Assembly: GCA_015852425.1 (NCBI GenBank)
Contig: JAAAIG010000726.1
Location: 2,299-19,877 of the forward strand
Direction of reading: 5' to 3'
From: Gryganskiella cystojenkinii
Taxonomy: Eukaryota; Mortierellomycota; Mortierellomycetes; Mortierellales; Mortierellaceae
DNA: 17,579 nt
Part shown: piece after piece, positions 8,188-17,579 of the stretch
How positions within the stretch are numbered: position 1 is the first letter of the stretch
Layout of the letters: each line of letters opens with the position of its first letter
Translations under genes and position numbers: made by a program
Notes under the pieces: model-generated
Told to the model about the DNA's origin: nothing
The model's input: the letters and a program-made list of their open reading frames with translations, nothing else
Database searches by the model: none

Positions 8188-8801
8188 TCTTAATCCAAGA
8201 CTGCGCTTTGGATCCAGATTTCATGCGCGAACAGAGACACGAAGGAAAATAAAAAGACCCGGCTCGAGGGCGTTATTCATTCACTCTTCTGCTTGTTCAT
8301 CTGCATGCAATCTTATTACCGCTCTATCTCTCTCCTTCTCTTTGTACCAATCCCCTTCCTTCAATTCACGTCTCTCTTTTCTCTTTTGCTTGTCATTCCT
8401 CCCCTCTCGGTGCACCCCACCTTCAAAGGAGTCTTCTCCACTCTGACGTCGAATTGTCGCAACCTTTTTTTCTTTTTTTTTTCCCTCCGTTTCATTCGTT
8501 GGACCCGATCAACCGCCTTCTCTCTTTGCTGTGCTTATCTTCTTACGTATTTATTTTTGTATATGCTCCATCTCCATTCCTCGTTCAAAAGTACAAAATA
8601 ATCTCCCGTCTCATTACAAAAAACGCGCTACATTCATTCTTCCTTTGTAAGTCCATTCATCTTTTGCTCACGTTTTCTGAAGTCACTCACTGCCCTTCAC
8701 CGCCACACGACCAAAAACTACCATCCACTGGATAAAAAATTTGCACACGCCACGCATACAGACACATACTCGCTCGCCGTAGATCAAACAGACAATCAGA
8801 G
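8188..8801. other. Pyrimidine-rich promoter or leader-like block
   Basis: From about 8280 to 8700 the plus strand is strongly C/T-rich with short frames of Leu/Phe/Ser only, then turns CA-rich before the ATG at 8802. This pattern resembles the leader of the 5959 gene and suggests that a plus-strand transcript starts here. Confidence 0.45.
8444..8450 (+). promoter_or_regulatory. CRE-like bZIP site TGACGTC
   Basis: TGACGTC followed by G matches the CRE/ATF half-palindrome core bound by fungal bZIP factors. It lies in the pyrimidine-rich block at 8280-8700, upstream of the interrupted frame at 8802. Position and motif are the only support. Confidence 0.3.
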
Positions 8802-9191
8802 ATGAAAATATCAGAATCAGATATTGGATCACTGATCAACAAAGGATCCAACACACTCTACGGAGATTTCACAGTAATACGTACGTTTTGGACGGGCTTT
8901 TAGTTCCTCGGCATCCTCGTCTCTTGTCGCTACTACTTTGACAAGCGGAGAGAAACACGCCACTTCGGCATTATCGCCCACCACAAGGCTTTGTTTTTGC
9001 CATGCTTAAAACAGGATACAGAACGTTGCGCGAGAGAAGAGAGCCAGAAAAAAAGAAGCAAGAGGGAGAGAATGAAAGAGAAGAGAGAGCGAGAGAGAGA
9101 GAGAGAAAGAAAGAGAGCCGCATCATCCAACACGAAACAGGCATTTCTATGCATACTGGGAACGCAATTGAATGAAGCAGTGATAATTTAA
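8802..9191 (+). pseudogene. Coding-like frame broken by one in-frame TAG (possible decayed gene)
   Basis: From an ATG at 8802, preceded by a CA-rich leader, one frame runs 130 codons to a TAA at 9189-9191 with a single interruption, TAG at 8901-8903. Before the stop it reads a 33-residue peptide (starts MKISESDIGSLINKG). After it comes a hydrophobic then basic segment (FLGILVSCRYYFDKRRE) whose codons strongly favour C in third position, as in the window's real genes. After about 9050 the frame enters a GA-rich microsatellite and is probably no longer coding. Options are a gene killed by a nonsense change or sequencing error, a real 33-residue peptide, or an exon with a GTACGT donor at 8881 whose partner I could not find. 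A GT...AG pair spanning the stop would be only 23-30 bases, too short for a normal fungal intron. The family is not recognised. Confidence 0.25.
9061..9116 (+). repeat. GA-rich purine tract
   Basis: An imperfect GA-rich tract, with its longest pure GA run at 9091-9105. It translates as Arg-Glu repeats in the interrupted frame at 8802-9191, which I regard as noncoding at this point. Confidence 0.9.
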
Positions 9192-9916
9192 GAGAGCAAT
9201 TATTGTTGCTACTTGGGACTTGAGGTGCCTTGGCACTGTGGATGAATGAGTGATATAGATCCGTCCCCTTGTTGCTCTTCTTTTCTGCCCGCCTTTCTTC
9301 TCTCTCTCACCTCCAACATACCCCCCTCCCCCCCTCCTCATCCTCGACACCAGGACAGAAATGGAACCCTTCTGTTTTTGTCCTCCTGTTTGTATCTGTG
9401 TTTTTTCTTGGTTGGTGTCTGTTGTCAAAAGACAAACCATCTTGTTCACCTGCCTGATCATTTCTTTCCTATTTTTTGACCCCCTGTATCCTTTTTCATT
9501 TTTTTTGTGCGTTGTTGTTGCTCTTTTGGACCTTTGACCTCACCCAGATCGTAGCGTTGACAAATTCATCACCCTTTTTTCGTCTCTCTTCTCTCTTCAT
9601 CATACTAACCTCTACATCGTTGTCTTTATCCTCCCCATCCACCGCCTCTCTCGTTTTCTCACCTACTCATTTTCTTGTTATCGATCACGACAATTCTAGC
9701 CTCCAAAGCCAGTTAGCTACAATTCAGTTTATATCTGTCACTTCTAGTCATCCGTCAATCTTTTTACGCCACATCAACACACAGCCCTATCTGCTTGTCG
9801 CCCAAAGGAACCGGTCCGTTCCAACCTCAGCCTGCCTCAGTACGCCTGACCTTACAACAACGAATACAACCTCAGCTGCGGGCAACTGACAGCAACACAT
9901 TGCGTCGTGTTCCGCC
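9192..9916 (+). other. Promoter and 5' leader of the Nvj2-like gene
   Basis: The block is pyrimidine-rich to about 9680, then CA-rich towards the ATG at 9917. No ATG occurs from about 9365 to 9916, which suits a long leader. An in-frame TGA about 30 bases upstream of 9917 rules out a longer unspliced N-terminus. Confidence 0.6.
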
Positions 9917-12900
9917 ATGGGCTTTTTCTATGGCTTTCTCTGCGGTCTGTTGTTTATACCCTTCAGTATCCTCGCGGGCCTCTACTATTTTTTCAATTAC
10001 TCTGAATCCTATGCGGAACAACGGCAAGAAAAGCTCGAGAAAGAGGCGTTATTGGAACGAGAACAAGATCTGGATCTCGATGACATGCCGTCAAGTCTCT
10101 ACGCATCGTATATCAGTCAACAACGTCATGGTTTTGGAGGCGGAGGTTTTCCTGGTAGCGGCAATGGATTACCCGGATCAGGATTATTATTACCAGAGCA
10201 TTTGGATCCACAATATCAATTCGCAGGCTGGATCTCTGTCAAACGGATCCCCGAAGTCGACCATCGAATCATTGAGCCCTCGGTCAAGAAAGAGAACAAG
10301 AAACATGCGACCAAGAACGGGGCGAGCGGTCAATCGAACGGGAATCGCAAAGGGTCTCAAACCATCGGTGGGGGTCCGATCGATGAGCCAGGACGTGGAG
10401 CCGGCGTAGCAGGATCAATGGGTGCTGGTGCTGCACAGGATCCTCGATTCACGTATCTGGATACACAAAACCCTCATCTGTCCCTACCCCCTTGTCTCCA
10501 GGCTCGCTTCAAGGATTCGAAGTATGGCGTGGTCAAGGGAGCGACCATGTTTATTTACGAGAACGAGTTGATGCAAGAGTGTCTGGGTGTGATCACACTT
10601 CCGAACTATCAGATATCGGTGCCGGGTCAACAAAAAGATAGCCATATCTTTTCGAAACGACATCCGATCTGGCTCAAGTACAGTCCTAGTTCGACCCATA
10701 GTCGACGACAGACCGCAGAGTCGGATCTAAGTCTTTCCGCTAAGGACTATTACCTCTCGATGGTCAGCTGTGTGGACAAAGAGGATCTGTACTTTACGTT
10801 GCTTCGATGTGCAAAGCTCAAGACGCATTCTCGGTCGTTCCTGCGAGAGATTCCAAAGAGGGTTAGTTTCAGTTAAACGTCATTAGTGGCGTGGAAAACA
10901 TGAATTGGGAGCACAAAAAAAAGAAGAGCCAACTATTTTTGAAAAGATGGACTAACGTGTGCTCTTCTATCGCAAATATAGGACTCGACTTTATTCGACA
11001 AGTCGGCAATGAACACTCTGATCCGAACGATTCACTCGAACGAACATCAATTCCAGGCAGCATGGTTGAACGCGATCCTGGGACGTATGTTTTTGGGTGT
11101 CTATAAGACCCCACAGATCAAAGACATGGTCTTTCAAAAGATGGTAGAAAAGCTCTCTCGGGTCCGACTCCCCAATTTCCTGAACGACATGCGGATGAAG
11201 TCTGTTCACCTGGGCGATGGTGTCCCACTTATCACACGGCCGAAGCTCCTGACCCTCAAGCCCAATGGTGACATGATCATGGATCTGAGTTTACTTTACC
11301 AGGGAGGCTTCCGAGCCGAGGTTGAGGCCGAGGCGGTCGTGACCGTCACCAAAAAGATTCAACCGATCAAGGTCTCGTTGGTGCTCGTCATGACCTTGAT
11401 TCGACTCGAAGGAAGGGTTCAAGTCTGGGTCAAACCACCGCCATGCAACAGAATCTGGTACGGGTTCTATCACAAGCCTCATGTGGAGATGAAGATCGAA
11501 CCCGTCGTCTCGGACAAACATATCACCTCGAATCTGATTATCAAGGCTATCGAAAACAAGATGCTGGAGGCGATTGCGGAGACGATGGTCTTGCCCAATA
11601 TGGATGATATCCCTTTCTCTGATTCCGATGGCATCGGCGGTATCTTTGGCGAGGAAATCTCTCCCGGTGGTGCAACTGAGATCCCAACAACTAGTGCATC
11701 TTCTACAAAATCGGGACCCAAATCTCTGCCGAAACGATCTCACAGCCCCGGACCACGCTCAGCGACCATCAACCTTGCCGATGGTGCGCATAACCACCCT
11801 CGGACGGCGATCGAAATCCCACATGATCTTCGACATCGTGCTGACACTATGTATATGACCGCACCAGCCATGTACCAGAATCCCAATGGCGCTCGATCAC
11901 ATGCATCGCTTGGAGACGAGCTTATGCAGACAAACTACACATACGATAGCCAGAACAGAAGGTTAAACCTAGAGGAGGATCCGATGCGTGTCACTGCTAC
12001 TGCCGGTGCTGGACAAGAGGAACTGATCACGGGACATATGTCAACCTCACCAGAGGCGATTCCCTCCACAAAGACTCTGCGAGTCCCTGGAGGATGTGGT
12101 ATTGTTGTCGATAACGATATCGGCTCACCAAGTCAAGGATATGATTCGAGCGCAAGCAACAACACTAACAATAGCAACACAACATCGACCAATCGACTAT
12201 TACAGCGGAAAGCTGCAGCCTCAAACAACCATGGTCGCAGAGGATCCCTGGACCCTGGAATGAACCTTTCGTACACCACAGGTGCGTCCAACCCCTCGTC
12301 AACCGCCAATTCATTCCAACCGCAGGGTACGGAGAACGTCCGCACCATGGAGGAGCATTGGTCTCATTATGGTATCCACGAATATGAACCCGCGCCACCC
12401 GAAGGAGGCAAAGGCCTGACTAGCAAAGAAAGAAAGAAACTCAAGGTCAGCAAGAATTCAGGGGACAAGAGCGGGAATAATATGGTCGATGGCGACCGAG
12501 CCTCGGTACATTCCAAAGATTCGGGTGATACCAATTCCACGCATACAGGAACGACACGCTGGACCGAGAATTCGGGTCAATCCCTCCTTGGGAACAGTAG
12601 TCAATCGACTTTGGATGCCTCAGGCGCCAGCTCGCTTTATTCACCTTCCGCGAAATCGGACAAGTTTTCATTGAGCAAGATGTTTCAGGGCTTTCGCAAG
12701 AAGCATACGAAAGGGGTGCACTCGGGGTCGTCTTTCCAGTTGCAGAACAGTTCGACTGATGGTCTTGGTCGGTATCCTGGTGAAGGCGATTCAGGGTCAA
12801 TTCTGTTGGAGGAGGATGAGGATGTTCATCTAGGGGAGGAGATGTCGTACAATGATCATCTCCATCCTCTGAGCGGTGGTGGCAGTCGGATACCAGGAGG

Positions 12901-14949
12901 ACAGGGAGAACAGGGTGATCTCTTAAACGCATATTCGCCTCAGTTCCGTCAAAAGTTCGAGTCGACACCTAACCTTTCGACGGCTCTTTATTCGACCGAG
13001 CCAGACTTGGTGGCGCCTATTCAACAGGATGGATCCGGGCTGTTGGGTTATGAAGAGTACGAGCTGATGCATGAGCGGCGAGAAGGATCTCCTGTTTCGT
13101 CCGTTTACGCGTCCAGTCTATTCGGAGATGATTCTCCAGTGGACCAAAATCACAAGAACGGCAGCAACAAGTCTCCGACCAACAGCAACAGCAACAACAA
13201 CAACAATTCGAATCATCATCACCTTCTTTTGAACTTCAGTCCCAAGTTTGGTACCGCTCTTCGGAAACTTCGGAACCGATCGCACGGTGGCAGTGGTTCC
13301 TCCAAGGAAGAGCTCCATATCCCAACAGGAGATTTGCACGAGGTCCTTCGACGACACCAACAGCAACAGCAACAGCTTCAGCAGCAACAGATAGAGCCTG
13401 GACGACTCTCGGCATCCGAGAACACGAGTCAATATGCCCTTTATAATGGTGGGCACGAGTCGTCGTCACCAAGTCAAACTGTTCCGAATTCATCGACATC
13501 GACCTCCTCTGGGGCCAGTAGAGGTGTAGGCGGCGAGACGCAAGAGGATGAGCAGTTCCCGAATGGGATGGTTCCTGGTACTTTTATTTCTACTGCGGCT
13601 TACAATGGTGGTGCGCCTAGTAGTGGTGGCCGTACTCCTGATCTCGTGGACCCAAGTCAACCAGGAATCGTTCGGGCCTTCCATGCGGCACCACAGATTG
13701 TTTTGCAGCAACCATCTCCTCATTTGAGTCAGGGTAGTAGTGAAGGATTGCCCCCGCTGTTTTCAGATAGTCGTCAAGGTAAGAAATTGATTGATGACTA
13801 TTTGTTTTTTTTTTGTCTTGGAAAGAATGAACGCCTCATGGAAGACTGGAGAGACAGTAGCTCGAGAAAAATAGGAAGGAGACTTGGGTTGACTGCAGGA
13901 AATCTTATCGATATCGCGCTATTTTAACATCTCATTTTTTGACCTGGACTACCAATCGACTTTTAGAATCACCACAACTTCAGCAATACTTACCTGAGAA
14001 ACAACCCCTGCGTCAACAACCGATTCCCACCACTAATCTCCGGGTTGAACGTAACCTAGTAGTCAATGGTGTGACCCCAGTCGGATCGCCGTCCAGTCTT
14101 GTCAAAGGCCGTCCCAGAAGGCACTCGATCAACCACCCTCCGTCCATTGCACCTAATTCTGGTAGCGGCAGTAGCAGCGGTAGTAATGGCGGTCATGGAT
14201 TACATTTCCCACATCTCCATATCCATGGCCTTGGTGTTTCTCCCGCCTCTCCTTTGCGGAGAGAGTTCTCACGCCAGGACTCTGATGATCCTTATACTGG
14301 AACTGGATCTCCTGTTCGTTCGCCCCGCATCGCTCAATCACCTCAGGCGCCATTGGCACCCTCTCCTTTGCCCTCGCCACCACCTCCAAGGCCCTCGTCG
14401 ACACCTCCAGTGCCGCCGCCTTTGAATCTCGCGACGTCCGCCTTGCCGCCTGCTTCTTCCTCCTCGCCGTCGTTCGTAACCGAGAATGAGAGCCGGGGCA
14501 GTAGCACCGGCGGCAGGACGCGCAACAACAGTGACACATTCTCGTTGGCTTCCACGGCTTCGTCGTCCCTGTCTGTGTCCGGTGGCGGTGGTCGAGAATC
14601 CACTGCGACGACTCCGACTAGTGGTCATCAGCATGGGAACGCATTCAGAAACATGTTGTCCAACTTGAAGAACAAGAAGAAGAGCTCAAATTCCTCGTCT
14701 ACACACTCGTCGACTTCACCGTCGCCTACACGGACGCCTACAACGGCGACCATGAGTCATCTGCATGAGCATATATATGAAGAACATACGTCTTCACAGA
14801 TCCCACAGTTTCCGACCTTGGCCATGGACTCGCATATGCTCCAAGGTCCACAGATGCAACAAGAGCTTGAGCAACAACAGCGACAACAACAAACAACAAC
14901 AACAACAACAACAGCAGCAGCAGCAGCCATCGACGCCACCACAGCATGA
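9917..14949 (+). CDS. NVJ2: Nvj2/TEX2-like SMP-domain lipid-transfer protein with very long disordered tail
   Basis: Three exons: 9917-10861, 10982-13778 and 13967-14949, giving 1574 residues. Intron 1 (120 bases, phase 0) has a GTTAGT donor and CTAAC branch site at 10952-10956; intron 2 (188 bases, phase 1) has a GTAAGA donor. The start ATG sits in GCCATGG, with no other ATG from about 9365 to 9916. Residues 1-28 are a hydrophobic anchor and 30-55 are charged. A split PH-like domain spans about 100-305 (begins FAGWISVKR, ends DLYFTLLRCAK) with a Gly-rich insert at 115-175. Residues 325-527 form an SMP domain, including AWLNAILGRMF, LPNFLNDMRMK and IENKMLEAIAETMVLP. The remaining ~1050 residues are Ser/Gly/Asn/Gln-rich, with poly-N near 1050, poly-Q at 1108-1118 and a Pro-rich stretch in exon 3. 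In yeast, Nvj2 is an ER protein at nucleus-vacuole junctions and ER-Golgi contacts that helps move ceramide; its relatives bind lipid through the SMP domain. The family assignment is firm. The contact site used and the tail's role are inference. Confidence 0.93.
14867..14930 (+). repeat. CAA/CAG repeat with a one-base phase slip at the end of the Nvj2-like gene
   Basis: The tract starts as CAA/CAG codons (Gln). At 14891-14893 there is AAA where a pure CAA repeat would have AA, so the annotated frame switches to ACA then GCA codons (Thr, then Ala) and stops at 14947-14949. The frame that keeps Gln through the rest of the tract continues to a TAA at 14978-14980. Confidence 0.85.
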
Positions 14950-15087
14950 CCAACAAGACTTCCAGCGCAGAATGCTCTAAAATGATTGAACAAAAAAAGT
15001 TTTGTCCATTTTTTTTTTTTGAAAAAATAACCCATATCACTACACTATATTAATTTCCCCTCCTCTCGACTTGTACCATATACCAAA

Positions 15088-15093
15088 AATAAA
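15088..15093 (+). terminator. AATAAA polyadenylation signal of the Nvj2-like gene
   Basis: AATAAA lies 139 bases after the stop codon at 14949, in A/T-rich DNA between two convergent genes. This is a normal place for the 3' end of the plus-strand transcript. The 14950-15213 gap otherwise holds only poly-T runs and the 3' leaders of both genes. Confidence 0.6.
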
Positions 15094-15213
15094 CCCATTC
15101 CGTGGTCAACCCAATCGTACTTAGTTTAGTCCGCACGATGCACAGTAAGATCACGTCTATTTCTTTTGTTTTTCAATATAGATCAATGCATTCTTTAAAG
15201 TGGGGTTTCCCCC

Positions 15214-17225
15214 CTACTCTACTTTGACAGGCGCGGTGTTTGAAGGGGCCTTGGACAAGATATTCCGACGGGTTTTCTTGAATGCTTGCTCTTCCTCCAA
15301 CTCTTCTCTTTCTCTTTGCTCTTTGCGTTGGAGGGCATCGTTGTCTTTGGCCTTTTCTTTTTCAACAATCTGTCTAAGGATGGTCGTGACCTTGACAATG
15401 TTCTTTTTGTACTTGGCGGAAACGGGCACGATCTGGATCGAGGCCGCAGAGGCCGCAGCGGAAGCGGCCTCCTTGGAGACACCGGACGCCTGATCTGCCT
15501 CCATGGCTGCAACCCGTCGACGTGCCCATTCTTCATGAACCAATTTTGAAAAGAGTTGCAAATTCTTTGGCGCTACCTCGGTCACGTCGGCTTTGTTGGC
15601 GATGATCATGGATGGTCGTCGAGTCAAGCCCGGTTGGTAAGCCTCCAGTTCATCGAGAAGTGTCTTCCAATCCTCAAACGGTTGACTGTAATCTGCATTG
15701 ATTGTGGTTGGATCGACAGGTTCTTGATCATGCTGCTGTTTCTCGAAATCCTCCTCCGGTGTCCAGTCATCGACCCCCTTGACCTGTCGCTTGATCCCAA
15801 ACTCGGCCGCGATATCAATCACATAGACCAGAACCTTGCTTCGCTCGACGTGCCTCAGGAACGAATGCCCCAGACCAATGTTCCTGTGTGCGCCACGAAT
15901 CAGCCCAGGGATATCTGCGACCTTGACTTGATACGAATCCGAGAAATCCACAGTACCGATATAAGGGTTCAAGGTCGTGAACGGATAAGGCGCGATCGCT
16001 GGATGCGCATTCGAAACGGCCTGTAAGAAGGTCGATTTGCCCGCATTCGGTAACCCGACCAGACCAGCGTCCGCGATCGTCTTGAGTTCCAGAGTCAACC
16101 AACGGGTCTGCCCTTCCCTTCCACGGGTCGCGTATTTGGGTGCACGGTTCTGAGTCGTCAGGAAATGTGGGTTGCCGTACCCTCCTCCACCTCCCCGACC
16201 GACCATAAATTGAGTTCCATCGTCTGTAAACTCGTTCACGTCTAATAACAAAGGTTTAGCTGACATGGCAGCACGACGGGCTTCAACGATACGATCTTCT
16301 TCTGCGACCCAAGCCTGGGCTTCCTCAAAGTAGTTGACTTTTCCTTCCGGGAGAGCTGATAACGAGTTGGCGAGACGTGGATAAAGAACCCAACGTTTGG
16401 ACATTTCCCGATCCTTGGCCTCAGTCTCGCCTAGCTCCAAAGACTTGTGGTATGCACCAGCTTCCTGTCCGCCCTCACCATCTGCCAAATCGTCTTCGTC
16501 AGATTTCTCCTTTTCGGGTGAGGGGACCTCGCGGATGATGGTACCCATGGGAATCTTGATGATGAGGTCCTTGCCGGCGTGACCATGCATCAACGATCCT
16601 TTACCGTGAACACCCCTGGGCGCGGAGGCTGTATGAGGGATATGTTGCAATGAGGTCTCGTTCGACGACGCCTCAAAGATCACGTTGCCGCCTCGACCTC
16701 CATTGCCTCCGTTCGGTTGACCGAACGCGACGAATTTCTCTCGATGAAAGGATACACAGCCATCGCCTCCTTGTCCACCCGAGACCTTGATCCTACAGAA
16801 ATCGACAAAGTTCCTACCCTGCATGTAGATAAAAAAGATGATCAATCGAGAATAACGTCGGTTAAGAGGGTAGATTAGATCGAAAAGTAAATAATATAAC
16901 CAGCGCCTTTGTGTTTGTTTGTTTTTGTTTTTTTCGGGATGTCATCGTATGGGTCCTTGTTTACCTTGGCACGAAGCTTCCATTCGACACCTTTGGCTCT
17001 TCCTCTGGGTTCAGCCGTATAATCTGGTAATCCGTCAATCGTCCTCTCCCAACCATCAACAGCTCTATGACTGTTATTGCTGTCGTCGTAGTTTTGTGAC
17101 CAGGCTACCCATGAGCCCGAGTGGAATGACCGTCCTAATGAATTTGCGCAAGAGTATAATGAAGTCTTGCGAATTGAATGGTCCCGAGAACCCTGTACGA
17201 CATGGCCGACCAGGATCTTGTACAT
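15214..17225 (-). CDS. MTG2: Obg-family GTPase, probable mitochondrial ribosome-assembly factor Mtg2
   Basis: Two exons on the minus strand, 17225-16965 and 16818-15214, joined phase 0 across a 146-base intron (GTAAAC donor, CATGCAG acceptor), giving 621 residues. The ATG at 17225 follows an in-frame TGA at 17306-17304. Exon 1 begins with a basic, Ser-rich, acid-poor stretch that looks like a mitochondrial presequence. Exon 2 opens directly into the Obg fold (VSGGQGGDGCVSF, NGGNGGRGG, later VGRGGGGGYGNPHF). The G domain has all motifs: P-loop GLPNAGKS at 342-349, switch I PYPFTTLNPYIG at 364-375, DIPG at 389-392, NKAD at 495-498 and SAK at 554-556. Obg GTPases assist large ribosomal subunit assembly, and yeast Mtg2 does this in mitochondria. 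Unlike bacterial Obg, the Obg fold carries an insert of about 95 acidic and helical residues (about 183-278) and the protein ends in a charged, Lys/Arg/Glu-rich tail. A nucleolar or cytosolic Obg is less likely given the presequence. The function is known for the family; the location is inferred. Confidence 0.93.
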
Positions 17226-17579
17226 CTGAATTGGAGCGAGGGGTACTTCTAATTGGTTGAACGAAGAAGACGAACTGAGGTTGGTGAAGGAGTTTGGTTG
17301 CGATCACCCTCGTCTTTTTTTTTCACCCTTATTGCCTCTTTCAATGCGCTATTATGGATAATGACCGTCACACGAATCTAAGTCTCAAGTCCGCTCAATA
17401 CGCGTTAAACTTCTTTTATGTTTTTTTCTTCTTCCCTCGTTCTTTGTTCGTTTATTTTTCTATCACCAAAAATTCAAAGACAACGGGAAGGATCAGTTGC
17501 TCCGAGACAAAAACGATGTGTACCGGCAGAGAGAGAGAGACAGAGAAAAAAACACAGGTTGTTTCTTTTGCTTGATACA
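17226..17579 (-). promoter_or_regulatory. Upstream region of the Mtg2-like gene
   Basis: On the minus strand this is the leader and promoter side of the GTPase gene. A CCAAT box (plus-strand ATTGG near 17252) lies about 30 bases before the ATG, which is unusually close. Poly-T runs, and a short GA repeat near 17530, fill the rest. No other gene is visible before the window ends. Confidence 0.5.

Noticed and set aside
8874..8903. GT...AG segment of 23-30 bases spanning the TAG in the 8802 frame
   Set aside because: Removing 8874-8903 would keep the frame, but the length is below that of normal fungal introns and there is no branch site.
9476..9889. 137-codon plus-strand open frame before the Nvj2-like gene
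   Set aside because: It has no ATG (its first codon is TTG), lies in a pyrimidine-rich leader and ends before the real start.
8802..9917. Using 8802-8873 as a first exon of the Nvj2-like gene
   Set aside because: A phase-0 join to 9893 is possible on paper, but the intron would be 1019 bases with a weak donor, far longer than the others here, and the ATG at 9917 already gives a complete N-terminal anchor.
13779..13927. Exon 2 of the Nvj2-like gene running on to a stop at 13927
   Set aside because: GTAAGA at 13779 and TTTTAG at 13966 give a clean splice that continues the Gln/Pro-rich tail; the read-through peptide is Phe/Lys-rich intron-like sequence.
17074..17307. Alternative minus-strand frame with basic, presequence-like composition
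   Set aside because: It starts at GTG, not ATG, and ends in a stop before it can join the GTPase frame; the ATG at 17225 reads straight into exon 2.
1..17579. CRISPR array, phage, bacterial operon or intact transposon
   Set aside because: There are no spaced direct repeats, no transposase or reverse transcriptase motifs and no terminal repeats with target duplications that I can see.

Overview
The window reads as nuclear DNA of a filamentous fungus, most likely an early-diverging one such as Mortierellomycota or another Mucoromycota. The lineage is inference. Four genes have spliceosomal GT-AG introns of about 120-190 bases or none. Intergenic DNA is packed with poly-T/poly-A runs and long pyrimidine-rich stretches, and one predicted protein carries long Ser, Asn, Gln and Thr runs. 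I see no bacterial operons, CRISPR array, rRNA gene, secure tRNA or intact transposon.

Layout. Positions 1-5700 are low-complexity DNA in which I cannot support a firm gene. They hold two weak minus-strand coding candidates (2579-2659 and 4819-5193), a three-hairpin block (1594-1666), a cluster of forkhead-like sites (638-675) and paired CCAAT boxes (2076-2099). A two-exon plus-strand gene of unknown function (5959-6870) lies behind a long ATG-free leader with a (CT)28 tract. It converges on a single-exon minus-strand gene for a small multi-spanning membrane protein with a C-terminal dilysine signal (7358-7903). The roughly 2 kb from 7904 to 9916 separate that gene from the next and contain a palindromic CCAAT element, a GGAGTA repeat cluster, and a coding-like frame broken by one TAG (8802-9191).

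The two recognisable genes are at the right and converge. 9917-14949 (+, three exons, 1574 codons) encodes a very long relative of yeast Nvj2 / animal TEX2: an N-terminal membrane anchor, a split PH domain and an SMP lipid-transfer domain, followed by about 1050 residues of disordered tail. 15214-17225 (-, two exons, 621 codons) encodes an Obg-family GTPase, probably the mitochondrial ribosome-assembly factor Mtg2, with a putative presequence on exon 1.

No pathway clearly joins these neighbours. The loose theme is membranes: an ER contact-site lipid carrier, an ER-type membrane protein and a mitochondrial GTPase. The most interesting observations are three copies of a short basic-hydrophobic motif in the Nvj2-like tail, a one-base phase slip in its terminal CAA/CAG repeat, and an intron in the 5959 gene that keeps the frame open if retained. 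I did not find a clearly new multi-gene system.
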